A stretch of DNA of 64,000 bases, taken from contig WBMZ01002668.1 of assembly GCA_013400975.1 (NCBI GenBank), forward strand, positions 1 to 64,000, in the 5' to 3' direction. Positions 37,483 to 50,000 of the stretch are shown piece by piece; position 1 is the stretch's first letter; each line of letters starts with the position of its first letter. A model generated the notes under the pieces. The model saw nothing but the letters and a program-made list of their open reading frames with translations. It did not search any database and was not told where the DNA came from. The translations under genes were made by a program, and so were the position numbers. The DNA is from Atrichornis clamosus (lineage: Eukaryota; Chordata; Aves; Passeriformes; Menuridae).

Positions 37483-38333
37483 CTAAAAGAGGGTTCCAAT
37501 AAAATGCCTCCAACATGCATGATCAAGCAGCACAGAAAACTGTTGTACATGCAGAACCCTTACCATGAATCAAGGCTTTGACAGTTGTGCTCAGATGATG
37601 AGGAATTTGATGAAATTTTATCTCTCTCCTCACTGTTGCCTGCCATAATTGTCACGCTTCAGGTCTGACGCGGGCCAGTTTTGTGCTGCCGCATGAGTGT
37701 GTGAGCTGCCAGGAAACACACCAGCAGCTTGCTGCACGAGCAACCCTGATGGCTCCATTCATGGAACAGTGCTGGGTGACCCCGTGGCAGCACGTGGTGG
37801 TGGGGCAATGGCACACAAGCAGAACGTTGAGTGCAAACTCTCTGCAGCCATGTATTTGTTGTAGAACAGCGAATCCAATAACTATTGCTTTCTCCTTATC
37901 TTCATTTGCCTCTTAAATGGACAGCTGTCGTTATCTTCCTGCTATTTAATCCTTGCCATGATCTTGGCCATCTTCCTGAGCCATCATTCTGTCTCTTAAT
38001 AAGAAAACCTGGCCTTAGGTAAGTAGCTAGGTTATCAGGCATTAATGACACAACACAATTATTGCAAGTTTACTCAGATTTTTTTTTTTGAGCTACTTCC
38101 TTCCTTATTTGGAAGAACTAGCTATATTTGCAAAAGGGAACAAAAGACTCCTTATAAATCCATTCTTTTCTTTGTTCAAATAGCTAATACACAAGAAAGA
38201 CAATAGGTCTAGGGCTGAGGCAATTCTCTCTCCACATAGACCACTAAAAACCCTTCAAATTCTCCACTTTTAAAAATATCTTGGATCATGTGCTTGCTTG
38301 CTTTTGAATCTAATGGTACATGACTTTGCAACT

Positions 38334-38550
38334 TATCATAGACTGGTTTGGGTTGAAGCGGTCTTAAAAATCATCCAATTCCAACCTGGCCTTGATCACT
38401 TCCAGGAATGGGGCATGCACAGCTTCTCTGGGCAACTTCTTCCGGTGCTTCACCACCCTCATAGGACAGATTTTTTTCCTAATAGACAATCTAAATCTCT
38501 CCTCTTTTATTTTAAAGCCACTCGCTCTTGTACTATAACAAGGGTCATCT
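38334..38550 (-). mobile_element. CR1 LINE, 3' fragment, antisense
   Basis: Begins with TCATAGACTGGTTTGGGTTG (the reverse complement of a CR1 end) and continues with CCAATTCCAACCTGGCCTTG, CTTCTCTGGGCAACTTCTTC and TCTAAATCTCTCCTCTTTTA, the standard antisense CR1 order. Divergent, so an old copy. Confidence 0.85.
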
Positions 38551-39972
38551 CAAAACCCCAACTCCAACAGCAACCTCATCTAGAGTTCCCTACAGCTTGT
38601 TATCCCAACATTTCTACAGCACCCTGCACTTGAGCGTGATTGGTTTTCTGCTGTGTGCCCTCCTCTGGTGACCCAGAGGCCTAGGGTTTTTTAATGTAAA
38701 ACATACCAGAATTTGGCACAGACTGGCAAAGATCACTTTACATGATAGACAAAGTATGCTGTGGGGTGCGGGGAACTGAGGGTTATGGTTCCTGTTCACA
38801 GAGTAATTTCTGGTTTTACTCAAGGATTCTGTAAGCTGGTGATCACTTCAGAGGAGGGAACTCAGGTCTTCACCTTATAAACTTCTCAACTGTGAGACTT
38901 AGGGTGTCTTTGAGGGCTCATCCCTTCAACCCAGTGTGCTTGCTTTCCTGACTCCTTAGAGGCTTCACCTGGAGGGAGGTGCAGTGGGTACCCTGCCCCT
39001 CTCACTTGTACAGCATTAAGGCCAACACACTGTTAGAAGGAAGGGTAGATGGCTTGCCTCCTCTGCGATTCTGAAGAATGCTCAATCCAATTTGCACACT
39101 TTCTGGATGACTTAGACTTACAGAAGAAGTGAATTCTGCTCTGTGAAGTACTTCCAGGCAGCACTCAAGCTGATGGAGGCACTTAACGTGGGTTCCTCTC
39201 TCTAATGGTGGAGAAGGACTGGAGTTCAACCACTCCTTTCCCCACAGACTAACTCCAGTATTTTGTAGATTGCTCTTTGGAAATGACCCAGAACATGCCT
39301 ATGCTTTATGCAGAAAAAGAATGAAGTGCTGGATGCTCTTCTGCATTTGAGTTCGACTACATCACTCTAATGATGATGCTAGAGACTCCTGCATCTCTTC
39401 ATGTGCTCCTCGTCTTGACTCTTCACACTGTCTGCTTTGGCTCCTAATTTACATGCTCTGACTCCTTTGCTGAGGCTAGAAGCCTACTTCTTACTGTAAT
39501 ACTATGTGGGAGGCATATCAGCAGGTATTGTGGGTATTTTTAAAATTAACTTAACCCACAAGTCTCATCACCTTTGGTCACAACACTAATCTACTTTAGT
39601 CCAAACTCCCTGTAGTAGTTAGGCTCCTAATTTCCAGAAATGTAAATATAAGACAGATATATAACTGCTACTGGGACCTGTATTACAGGTCCTTCAAAAT
39701 CCCTGTTGCCCAGCTTTAAAATACATTACTAATCCTATGATTCCATGATGAGATTCTTAATTTCTCACCCTCAGTCACCTCTCCTGGGGTTGGTGCCAGC
39801 TGCATCTGCAAGAGAATTATGAGTCAATCATGAGTCATGACAAACCAAATGCTGTGCACAATTAACTGCCAACTTACAGTTTTAGAGATGCTGATCTTGT
39901 TAGGGTTGCAGTGACTTATGAATAATTACAATTCCTGGGATATATTTCATGTTTTCTGAATTGACACAGTCA

Positions 39973-40245
39973 GATCACAGAATCATGGAATCACAGAATC
40001 ATCAAGATTGGATGAGACCTTCAAGACCATCTAGTCCAACAGTCAACTTAGCATCACCACAATCACCCCTAAACAAAATCCCCCACTGCCCCATCCAGAC
40101 ACACCTGCAATACACTTCCAGAGATGGTGACTCCACCACTTCCCCAGGCAACTTTTACCAAAGCCTAATCACACTTACAGTGAAAGAAAAAATTCTGATA
40201 TCTAATATGAACCCCCTCTGATGCAACTTAAGGTCGTTTTCTCTC
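39973..40245 (-). mobile_element. CR1 LINE, 3' fragment, antisense
   Basis: Starts with repeated CACAGAATCATGGAATCACA octamers (the CR1 terminal microsatellite in antisense), then GACCATCTAGTCCAACAGTC, CCACCACTTCCCCAGGCAAC and, near 40200, CTAATATGAACCCCCTCTG. A different CR1 subtype from the copy 340 bp downstream. Confidence 0.85.
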
Positions 40246-40586
40246 ATACTTTCACTTGATGGCACAGTCTTATCAGCGTAGGCCATTCACAAGTATGTAC
40301 ATTCTTGTGCAGGAAAATCAAGTGCTACAACCAAACAGAAATCTGCAGTTTATAGTACACACTTGTAATTCCAATACTAGTACTTGAACACAGAATGGTT
40401 ATTCTGGAGTTTTCATATGTTCTGCTCTTTCATACAAGTGGCTCTTAGAGACTTGAAGCTCACCTATGCTTTAGACACTGTTAATATTTACTGTAACTGA
40501 TAAGAATAGGTCAATGATGTAGGATAGTGTTTACATAGAAATGCTCTTTTTGATGCCAGTATTATTTGCCATGTAGTTTTAGAGAA

Positions 40587-40968
40587 ACATAGAATGGCTT
40601 GTGTTGGAAGGGACCTTAAAGATCACCTAGTTCCACCCATCTCCCCATGGGCACTAGATCAGGTTGCTCAAGGCCCCATTCAGCCTGGCCTTGCATTTCC
40701 AGCGTTGGGCCATCCACAATTTCTCTGAGCAACCTGTTCCAGTGCCTCACCATCCTCACAGTAAAGAATTTCTTCCTAACATCTAATGTAAATCTCTCCT
40801 CTTTTACTTGAAAAATTCCCCCTTGTCCTATCAATTTGCCTGTTTAAAAAGTCATTTTTTCTCTTCTTTATAAGCCCCTGTTAAGTACTGGAAGGCTGTG
40901 ATAAGATCTCCCTGGAGCACTCTCCAGGCTGAACAGTCACAGCTCTCTCACCCTGTGAGGTTTTAAGT
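40587..40968 (-). mobile_element. CR1 LINE, 3' fragment, antisense
   Basis: Starts ACATAGAATGGCTTGTGTTG and continues GAAGGGACCTTAAAGATCAC, CAACCTGTTCCAGTGCCTCA, TTCTTCCTAACATCTAATGT, then CTCCAGGCTGAACAGTCACA at the far end. This is the longest and best preserved antisense CR1 in the window. Confidence 0.93.
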
Positions 40969-43900
40969 TTTTCAGGTGAGACAACACTGATCATAATGGA
41001 AAATATTTTGTCCTTTTGGACACAGTTGGACCTGACTTCACTTAAGATCCCCAGGTCTTAAGGTATTCCATGTGGCATTTGAATCTGGGAGGTGGGAGCT
41101 GTCCTGCTTCAAGTTCTGCTTATGCCTTTGCTTTGAAGCTCTCTGTAGGCTTTCCTATAACAACGAGAACCACTTCTCCAAATTGTTTTAGAAGAAAATC
41201 TTCTCATACTACTGTTGAAAAACACAATAGGCTACAAGACCAAGAGGCAATAGAGGGAACATTTTCCTCTTCTAAAATCTTTTTATATTAGATATGGAGT
41301 CAAACACTAGGCATCCCATCAGGTGATTACTTATTCATCTTCTATTCCAAAACATTTCACAGACCGATAGATAGAGATCAAATTTGTTCCTGATGGCAAG
41401 AGCAATCTGCAAAAAGGGATGGCCAAGTATTAAAATTCTGTGACAATGTATCCAGCATCTGCTACAGATATAAAGCCATGCAATCCTTACTGCATACAGA
41501 AATAGGCACCGCCTACTGTTTCAGTACTTTGTTGGTGTTTGGTTCTTGAAGGTGTTTGCCTAAGAAATCTGTTGCAAACAGTAGCCTGTGGTCTTTTATA
41601 CGGTTCAATGAACTATGAAAAAAGATGGTTATGTACTCCTATTTCCATTTTTCTCTTGTTTTTTCACTGAATTTTTCAGAGTCAATTCTTCAGGGGAAAG
41701 ATCAAGTCCAAGACTTATGTGGAGTTATGCCAACAGAGAATTTGGCCTCAGGTTTCTTTTTGTGTATGACAAATTGACAGTCTTGTACCTGTAGCCAAAG
41801 GGAGCAGATGGAAGAAATTATAGTGACAATTTCTTTCTAGCTGTATGCTTCAAAAAACCAGAAAATATTGCAAGGAAGTTTATTCCTCCCTATGATTTTA
41901 TATATCAGATGCAGGTATCAGGAAGCCAAAGGTGCCCATTTTAGCACAATTTCCCAGTACCACTTTCATTATAGCCCATGCATTACTGTTCTGTTGTTCT
42001 TCTTCCTCTCCAGTTTTTGGAAAAAAAAAAAAAAAGAGGTATAGAGTCTGACATTCTGCTAAATTTTTTTTAACTACAGTGAACCCCACTTATTACTCTG
42101 GTTCTGGCTGACATAGGACCCCTGGGATTCAGTCAAGTCTCCTTCTCTGGCTCTGAAGGTGTAGACTCAAGCCTAGTTTACAGACACAAGTCTGGAGCCT
42201 CTTCCTTTTTGATCCAGCTGTAAATGGATATGGAATCATGGCCAGAGAGGCTGCAAGCTGCAATCTACAAGAACCACAATGCCCTTTCCAAAGCAAAACA
42301 ACAGCCTTTTCAAGACACTTGTCTCATAAACCTCATAAGCACTTGGATATTAGATAATAATCTCAATGAAATCTCTTGCAAATGCTACTATGGAAGAGTA
42401 AGCCTAAGAAGAAACTGTGGTATGAACCGGAAAGTTACTTTTCATGTTTTCTAAGAATATGAAATTGGCTGGAAGAGTCAGAAGAAGGATCCAACTAGCC
42501 CAGGATTCAGCCTTCAAAAGGTGTTACTGTCTGGTTTGTCAGAGGGAGCACTAGATATGTGGCACATTCGGCTTCAGACATCTCAGTTTAGCTATGTTCC
42601 TCTTGGCAGTGACTGTCTTTTTTCCAGAAGCATGGATCGCAAGTAATTGACAGTATCCAACAACTGGTAATAGGACTGGTGCTTCTGGAAATCACAGAAT
42701 CTGAATACAAGGGCAGTGATAGACAAGACCCTAGGAAACCCCAGCACATCCCTTTTTTATTCCCTTTTCTCCCATCCACTGACAAAAGCAGTGTTCGGTG
42801 GAGCAGAGCAAGGTTTTAGTCAATTCTGTGGCGATGGCAGCAGCCAGACTTCAAAGGTGCCAGGAACAGATGGTAATATCCCCAAGTTAAGGCATATTTG
42901 GTGAAACACTTTATAGAGAAGATTGTGGCACTGAATGCAGTAAGGCTAGTTTTCTCTTGAGAGGAAAAATAAAAAGGAAGACAAGTAAGAAAAGAACAAC
43001 AACAATCCCCAGGAGAACAGTGGTTAGCATACTTGATAAAGGCAATAAGAACAGTACACTCACAGTAGTGCTTCCTCCAAATGCTCTCACGGCAATCATC
43101 CAGCAAATAGCCATTTGAGGACTTCCTGAGCCAGAGATAACATCACTATGTATGTTAGAATTGTATTATGCAATTGTTTAGCACAGTTGTGGTGCACATA
43201 ACGGATATTTTAAACATATGTTGTACACCATTATATACAGTACCATTGCACACAATACAACGCATTTGTATTTCACTTTGGTCGAAGTTTTCTTTCATTA
43301 ATTTGTCCAGTCACTCTTTGAGTTATGTAAACTTGCAGCATCCATAACTTTCTGCAGGGAAGCTTTCCACAGATTGATTGAATATTGTATGAAAATTCAC
43401 CTCTTTTGTTTGCTTTTCATCTGTTGGTCTCATTTCAAGGTCTCTTACTTTTGTACTGGATGAAACAGCTTATAACAAAAATTTATAATTGTCTTTCATT
43501 TTCATAGACCTTTCTACCCTCTCAGTTATCTCTCTGCCAGTCTATTCAACTTGTCTATTCATTACTTTGCAGTTCCATACCTTTGATTGTCCTTATCCCT
43601 CATTTCTGTCCCTCTTCTAGTTTTGTTATCAGCCTAGACATAGAACCAGAACTTTACTGAGCACCTCCAACAGGCACACCCTGCATATTATTTTTCTGTT
43701 TTGTTTGCCATTGCTTTCCTAATAATTTTTAATACACTAATTGCTTTTTGCTTACAAACAGAAAAAATAATAGAAAAATTAACAGAAGAATATTAGAAAA
43801 ACAATAAGGAAATAGCCCAGATTTTTCCTTAGCACCAACGAGGTATGAAGTGATGTTAGCATACCAAAATGCAAGAGCAGCAGAGATGCTGGAAGTGCAA

Positions 43901-46817
43901 AGAAGTCACACAGATGCTCATAACTCATAGAAAGACCACTGCCTCCTACTGACCCCTGAGGAACTGTCTTAAATGAGAGCTTTTATTAAAAATAATGCTT
44001 TGATTAACCTCATTATTTTCTTGACAGCATTTATTGCTCTCTGGAAAGGCTATGACATTTCTGAGGCCAGCGTTTGAACAGTATTTCAAGACTCACTGGA
44101 CCAGAAGGAGATTTAGATTAAGACTTTACAGTTCTCAGCACGGACAGCCTCCTAAGGAGCTTTAATTACCTGTCTTGTGAGGCTACTGGTTCCTGACACT
44201 GCTAGCTACCATCCCAGAAAAAAGCACCTCCAGCAATTCCAAGTTTTTTATTTCAGAGGAAATACTTCTACATTTTATAATTACAATGATCAAGACTGAT
44301 TTAATTTTGATTCATCAAAAGGTCTTTGAATACTAAAGTAGTTCTTTTAGTTCAGTGTTTTCCATACAGAATTGGTTGGAGTCAACACAAACACAAGGCA
44401 CTGTTTGGAGAACACGCACTGTGAGGAGGCTTCTCAATTTTCATGGCTTTGACAAGTAATTAGGATTTGAAATTCGAGTCATGACAGGCAGAATTTTAAT
44501 CAGGAAAACAAGAAAATGAATATGTAAAGAAGAAAAGACAGATTAGCATCAACTGAATGATAGCAAATACAGAACTGCCATGGTCGTGATATGAGAGATT
44601 TGGAGAGATTTTTATGCCACACCTAAGAAACTGCAAAAAGAGAAGTTTGAGAAAAATGTGTCTTTTGAGAACAACCAATAAAGGAAAAAGAAGCTAAAGG
44701 AGAGAGGACCAATTTAAAACTAAGTATGGGTGATCCTTAACATTTCCAGTTCTTGTTCAGCTTGATTTACTGAAGCCATTCAGAGACGCTGATGCTGAAA
44801 GGAACACTTCCAGTTCTTAGGCGTTATCTACAGAACAGATCTGTTGTGGAAAAAATGGGAAAAAAATCAAAAGTTTTAAAAGTATATTCACTTATTCACA
44901 TACCATGCTACATTTAGACTCACTAAATGCCAGAACTGTGCGGCCATTACAATTTCAGGCACCCCTTTCTGAGGAAATTTGGAACATTTTCAATTCAGTG
45001 CAGAATCCCACAGAATTGTCTGAACACAAATCTAAATCCCTTATCTTTGAATCAAAAAGATAAGTTCATTTCAAATCAAGACTAGAGTTTGCTAATTCAG
45101 TAATAGCTCTCTATTTGCAAGAATGAGGGGGAAAGGAAGGAAACTAATTCTAGTGAATGAAATCAGCATTGGTGGAGTTTCTGGTCGTATAGGGGTTGTG
45201 AATGGCCCTCCTTCCTTACTGCACAGTCATTACTTCCTGACCCCACAATCTCTGAGAGAAGTATACTCTACTCAGCAGGAGTGCGAGGGTCCCTTGTTAT
45301 TATCACATTTTCATTTATCTAACTGAGTTTTTTATTATTGTATTTTGAGAGGAGTGGGAAAGGTTGATTTATTAGACTTTTTTTGCCTTCAGGCATTTAA
45401 CAAACAGGTTTTCAGCTGTGTCTTTAACTTATTTAGCCTGTTTAACAGCTTTTAACTTATTTAGATAATTTTAGCTTATGACTTTTCTTCTGATGATTCT
45501 TGGCAATGTCAGTCGATGATTCTGGGACTTTTGGTAGGTGCAGCACGGCAAATGTCAGAGACAGTCTCTGTGTCACAAGAATTTCTGGGTAAGTACCAGA
45601 CAGAACACGATCCGGTAGGTAAAACATACCTCACCCACGTGAGAATAGGAACATAACACATTTTCTTTTCAGGAAATTTTTCTTGAGGGATTATACCTCT
45701 TAACTCCCCTCTCCTCCCTCCCTCTTCTCTGTGAAGTACAGGTATCTTTTCTACAAATAACCTCAAACATTCACAGCTAGAGGTGTAAGAACAGTTTTCC
45801 TCAAGCTAGAAGCTTTTCATCTTTAATTTTGGAACATATTAATTTTTTATATGCATATCAGTATAGCTTGTTATCAGATAGTGAGACCAGAAAATAATTA
45901 GCTTTCATAGAAAACTTTTGATGGAAAAACCCAGGTCAAGAATTTTCAGAATTCGAATTTTGCCTGATTATGTCCAATGCATGTTATGCTTCCTGGTTTC
46001 TGCCAGCTATAAACCCCTCAGCCAAGCCTTTCTGTTGGGAAGCCTTTCTATTGGCGTATGCATGGAAAGAGCAAGATAAAATGCTATTTTTAGGAAAGAA
46101 TGGAACTTACAAGTATAAAATGCTTCAGAAAGTGACCTTTGCTGTGAGATTACTTTGTCCCTCCATGGCAAGGGCTGCCAGAACTAGCAACATCATGGAG
46201 TTGCCCTGCTCCTAGGAGGGTAGAGACAGAAATTTTTGCCTGTTTCTTCTATGGTTCCCACACAATCTGCAAAACATGTCCCTCATCCTGACCGTACTGC
46301 TGTGCTCTCAGCCTACTGGACAGTCACTACAGTGGCAACTTCTCTGTAAGAACACGCTCCTCTTTGCAAGATCATTCAGGTTGGAGTGTTTCAAATACAT
46401 GATTGGTTGTATATGACGGTAACAGGTCTTTCTTTGCTGGGGCTCTTATGAAATGTGAAGTAGCACTATTATGTGATGTCCAGTTTTGCATGAGCTCTAC
46501 TTTGCTCCATTTAATTGATTCAAGAGCAGATACAAATTCCCAAACTGCTGTCCAATGTGAAGAAATCTCAAAACCTTGTGGAAAGCTCCCATGGTGGCAT
46601 AGAAGAGCATTACTGCTACAAAACCATTGAGCCTTTCTCCACAACTAAGGAAATACCCAGCTGTTGACATCCCATCTCTGCTCCTCTCAATGCTCTAGAG
46701 ACAAGGACACCACAGGTACCAGTGCTGACCATTGTCCTGCTAAAGGGAACTCTTGTGAGTAACTATAGGGAACAATTCAGAGAATAAGGGAAAAGGTGGA
46801 AAAGAAGACAAGTTTCT
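40969..46817. other. Intergenic, no gene recognised
   Basis: AT-rich unique sequence with no recognisable repeat tail or gene. Open frames of 60-96 codons on both strands carry no motif I recognise. Confidence 0.5.
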
Positions 46818-47022
46818 TCTTTGCTACAGTGAGGAAGTCTTTGCTACAGTGAGGAAGACATAACCTTATGAATAAGGTAACCTTACGAATAAGAGATGAA
46901 AGTTTCTTTCCAAGAATTCAGGGAAAGGAAAAGAAATCTCTGCAAAACATATTTCTACTAGATTTCTTTCCAAGAATTCAGGGAAAGGAAAAGAAATCTC
47001 TGCAAAACATATTTCTACTAGA
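46818..47022 (+). repeat. Cluster of three tandem duplications (20, 17 and 60 bp units)
   Basis: Three different two-copy tandem repeats lie almost end to end. A 20-bp unit is perfect at 46818-46837 and 46838-46857. A 17-bp unit at 46861-46877 and 46878-46894 has two mismatches, and its first copy with the base after it forms the inverted repeat ACCTTAT..ATAAGGT. A 60-bp unit is perfect at 46903-46962 and 46963-47022. The perfect identity of the 20- and 60-bp pairs implies recent events (or an assembly error). Confidence 0.95.
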
Positions 47023-50000
47023 TTTGGTTTGCCCAGTATATTTAAACAAATAACAGTTTTACAACCTGTTCTAACTAGTATGACTGAGTTCTACAGTCTT
47101 TTGATATTAATAACCTGAGTACTATCACAAGTAAGATTTATGGTACCTATAGTTGACAGAAGGTGGTTTACAGAGTCTACCATAAGAAGTGTTTATTAGA
47201 TCATCTGATTTGATTCTCCAGTATTTCATGGACCATTTCACAGATGTATCACACAGCTCCCCTTTTAATGTGCTATCTTGTGTTTGGCTAAACACATTTT
47301 CCAGCAATTTAGCTAGGCTTGAATCCAAGAAACAGAAAGCTGGAGAATCCACCATTGTTTTATTAGCTTAATCCAGACATTAATCAGCTTCAGTGTTAAA
47401 ATGTTGTGCCTAACATTCCACTTGAATCTGTATGACTTTTGTCTCCAGAAAATTGTAAGGATTTTTTGTCAGTTTGTTTTTTGGGTTTTTTTCTCCTGAA
47501 GTTTTCTCTAATCAATTCCACTTAATTCACTTACTATTATTTTGTCTTCAAAAACTTACTTATATTGATGTCATGTCTCAGGTCTTTTTTTTGGAGAGAA
47601 CTTATATCTCACTCGAAAGCCATTCCTGTACTTAAATATCTGCTGTAAAAGGTGTGGGTTTTTGGGGGGGTTTATTTGATTGCTTTTTTGCATATATTTA
47701 ATTTCTATAAATTAGTTTTAAAACAGAGAAGCTCACGTGACTTGTTAGTCATATTTCATAATGGTGTTTCACCAGTGTTCTAGAGGAAAATGAACTTATC
47801 TGCCTAAGTGAGTATTGAAAGTGACATTTTTACTTGAACATCAGAGTAAGAGTTTTGGGTGAGATGTTTGCATATTGTGACCTTTAAATTATTTTCAGAA
47901 CCATGTTCTTGCAGTAAAAGGTTACCATTCTGTAAGCTAGGCCTGAATTTCCTGTTCTTACTTTTCACTGTGGTAAAGCATATTTTTTGATGTTGACAGG
48001 GACATAGCCACAGCCTCACTGTAATTTACCATACCATGTATTTTCATGCAGTCTGAAAATTTCATCAGCTTGTTATTTATTTTCATATCATTAATTCAAA
48101 TGTTGAAAAATATCAGGATTACTACAATTCTATGTAAAATCCTGCTATAGACATTCATACTCCATATGGACAATTCATGACAGACATCTGTTTAAAAAAT
48201 CACTTCCCACACTATTTTCTTACTGTTCCTTTACTATTTGTATATAGTATTGATATTAATCAGAATGTACTGGTTTAATGCCAAATTACTTAATAAAATC
48301 TAAGTAGATTACATTTTGTACTTTTCTCAAACATACACTATCTCAAAAACACAATTAGAAAACAAAACCAAAATCAGACTCAACTTTAAAAGTTGTATTT
48401 CCTATGGAATAGAATCTTAATTGGCACTTATTCTATGTTTGATATCCAACTCTTTAATAGTTATAATTCATGTCAAGTCTTCACTACTGAAGGTTTATGT
48501 ACGTGTGACTTACATCAGGATAACCAGCATATATATTGCTTTGAGCCATCACCCCTGTCTTTGGAATATTGCTGCAGCATTGACAGTGTTACTGCCACTT
48601 GGAAGAGCTATGGTGATCCAAGATTTCTTAAAAGTGAATTTCAATCATTTCCTCAGACCTCTGGATACAAATTGTAGAAAGCCTGTAGACTTAACAAAAT
48701 TTTTCTTTTGCAGATGTTCTATCCTCCTGAGTTGCTATAAAACTGGAAAATACTTTTAATTTCCTCTTATGATAGCAAAAAGCATGGTACATTCTTCAGT
48801 GAATTAACAGAAATATTTAGTAAGCCTCTACTTCTTTTCCTTCCTAATAACTTTATCATTTCCATTTAGTAGCAGGCCTAGGAAGAATTTGTTTTCTAAA
48901 AATCTTCAGCTTCTCATTTTTTCTATGTAATACTGTAATTCGTAGCTACTTTTTTCCTACTTTTCATGATCATATATACCTCTTTACTTATTTTTCGCTA
49001 CATATAGTTTAATATTCACAAGTCCTGCCCTGGTTTCAATACTGTGCCAAGACTGGCTCTAAGTCAAAATTGTTCCTTCTGATGGATTGGAACTGTCTTT
49101 TTTAACCATCTAATTAAATCAACTATTTTCTATTTTACTTTTCCTATACTACATTGCTTACAGTTTTTCCTGTTCTAAAAGTTAACTCGTATACACATGA
49201 TGTGCATCCTTATGTGTAGTACATATTTTTATAAATACTGTTTAGGGAAATCTTTTTTCCACAGTGGCTGCAATTAGTCTTGGTTACTGGTTCTCCGACC
49301 TTCTACTCTGTGATTAATTCTTCTTTATCATAATCCGGCACTTAACAGGGCAGCATCCCTCATGTATGTACATTACTACCTAAAATTTTTTAGAAAGTGT
49401 ATTAATGTCTTAGCACTGACAGTCTAAGCCCTCCCTTGGTATTCTACGCTTTTAATGTAATAGGATGATGTATTTGTTATAAACTGGCAAAAGATCAAAA
49501 GTTTTGTTGATTTGCCTGACTAGGACATGTTTGAAAGACCATTACTTTAAGTACAATCACTTTATTATGTGGGAGTAAAGAAGCAGATAAGGCCAACAAG
49601 GCTAGACATGGGTTAAAGAGCAATTCTCATGGTTTACATTAATACACTAAGTAGTGCTGACTGTCTTGCCTGTCAGCAAGCTACCAAGAAATTAAGGATA
49701 CTATATACAAGCTCAAGTCTGATGTCAGTGGAAATAGGCCAAACACAGCTGCAATTGGTCATGTCATTGCAAACATCTGACACACTTACCCTTGTAACAA
49801 GGTCATGGGGAAAGGTGGAGGACTAAACACAATTAAATAACTTATTAGCCTTCAGGGATCCCTCTGCAGTTAGGAGTGATGCCTTATTTTTGTATTAATG
49901 TTTCTTTTTGGTTTTTATCTACAAGAAAGATGGATCTTCCAGACATTGCCTGAGTAAGTAAAGGCATTTTAATTTCCTTGACAATAAGGCTTGAGTCATA

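Larger units (their letters stand above)
33448..38333. other. Intergenic, with candidate minus-strand exons
   Basis: Unique sequence. It holds two minus-strand open segments with good splice sites (35520-35728 and 37312-37482, listed separately). There is a small GC-richer patch with an E-box CACGTG at 37791-37796, and a four-unit CAAA repeat at 36246-36261. No protein of known family was recognised. Confidence 0.45.
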
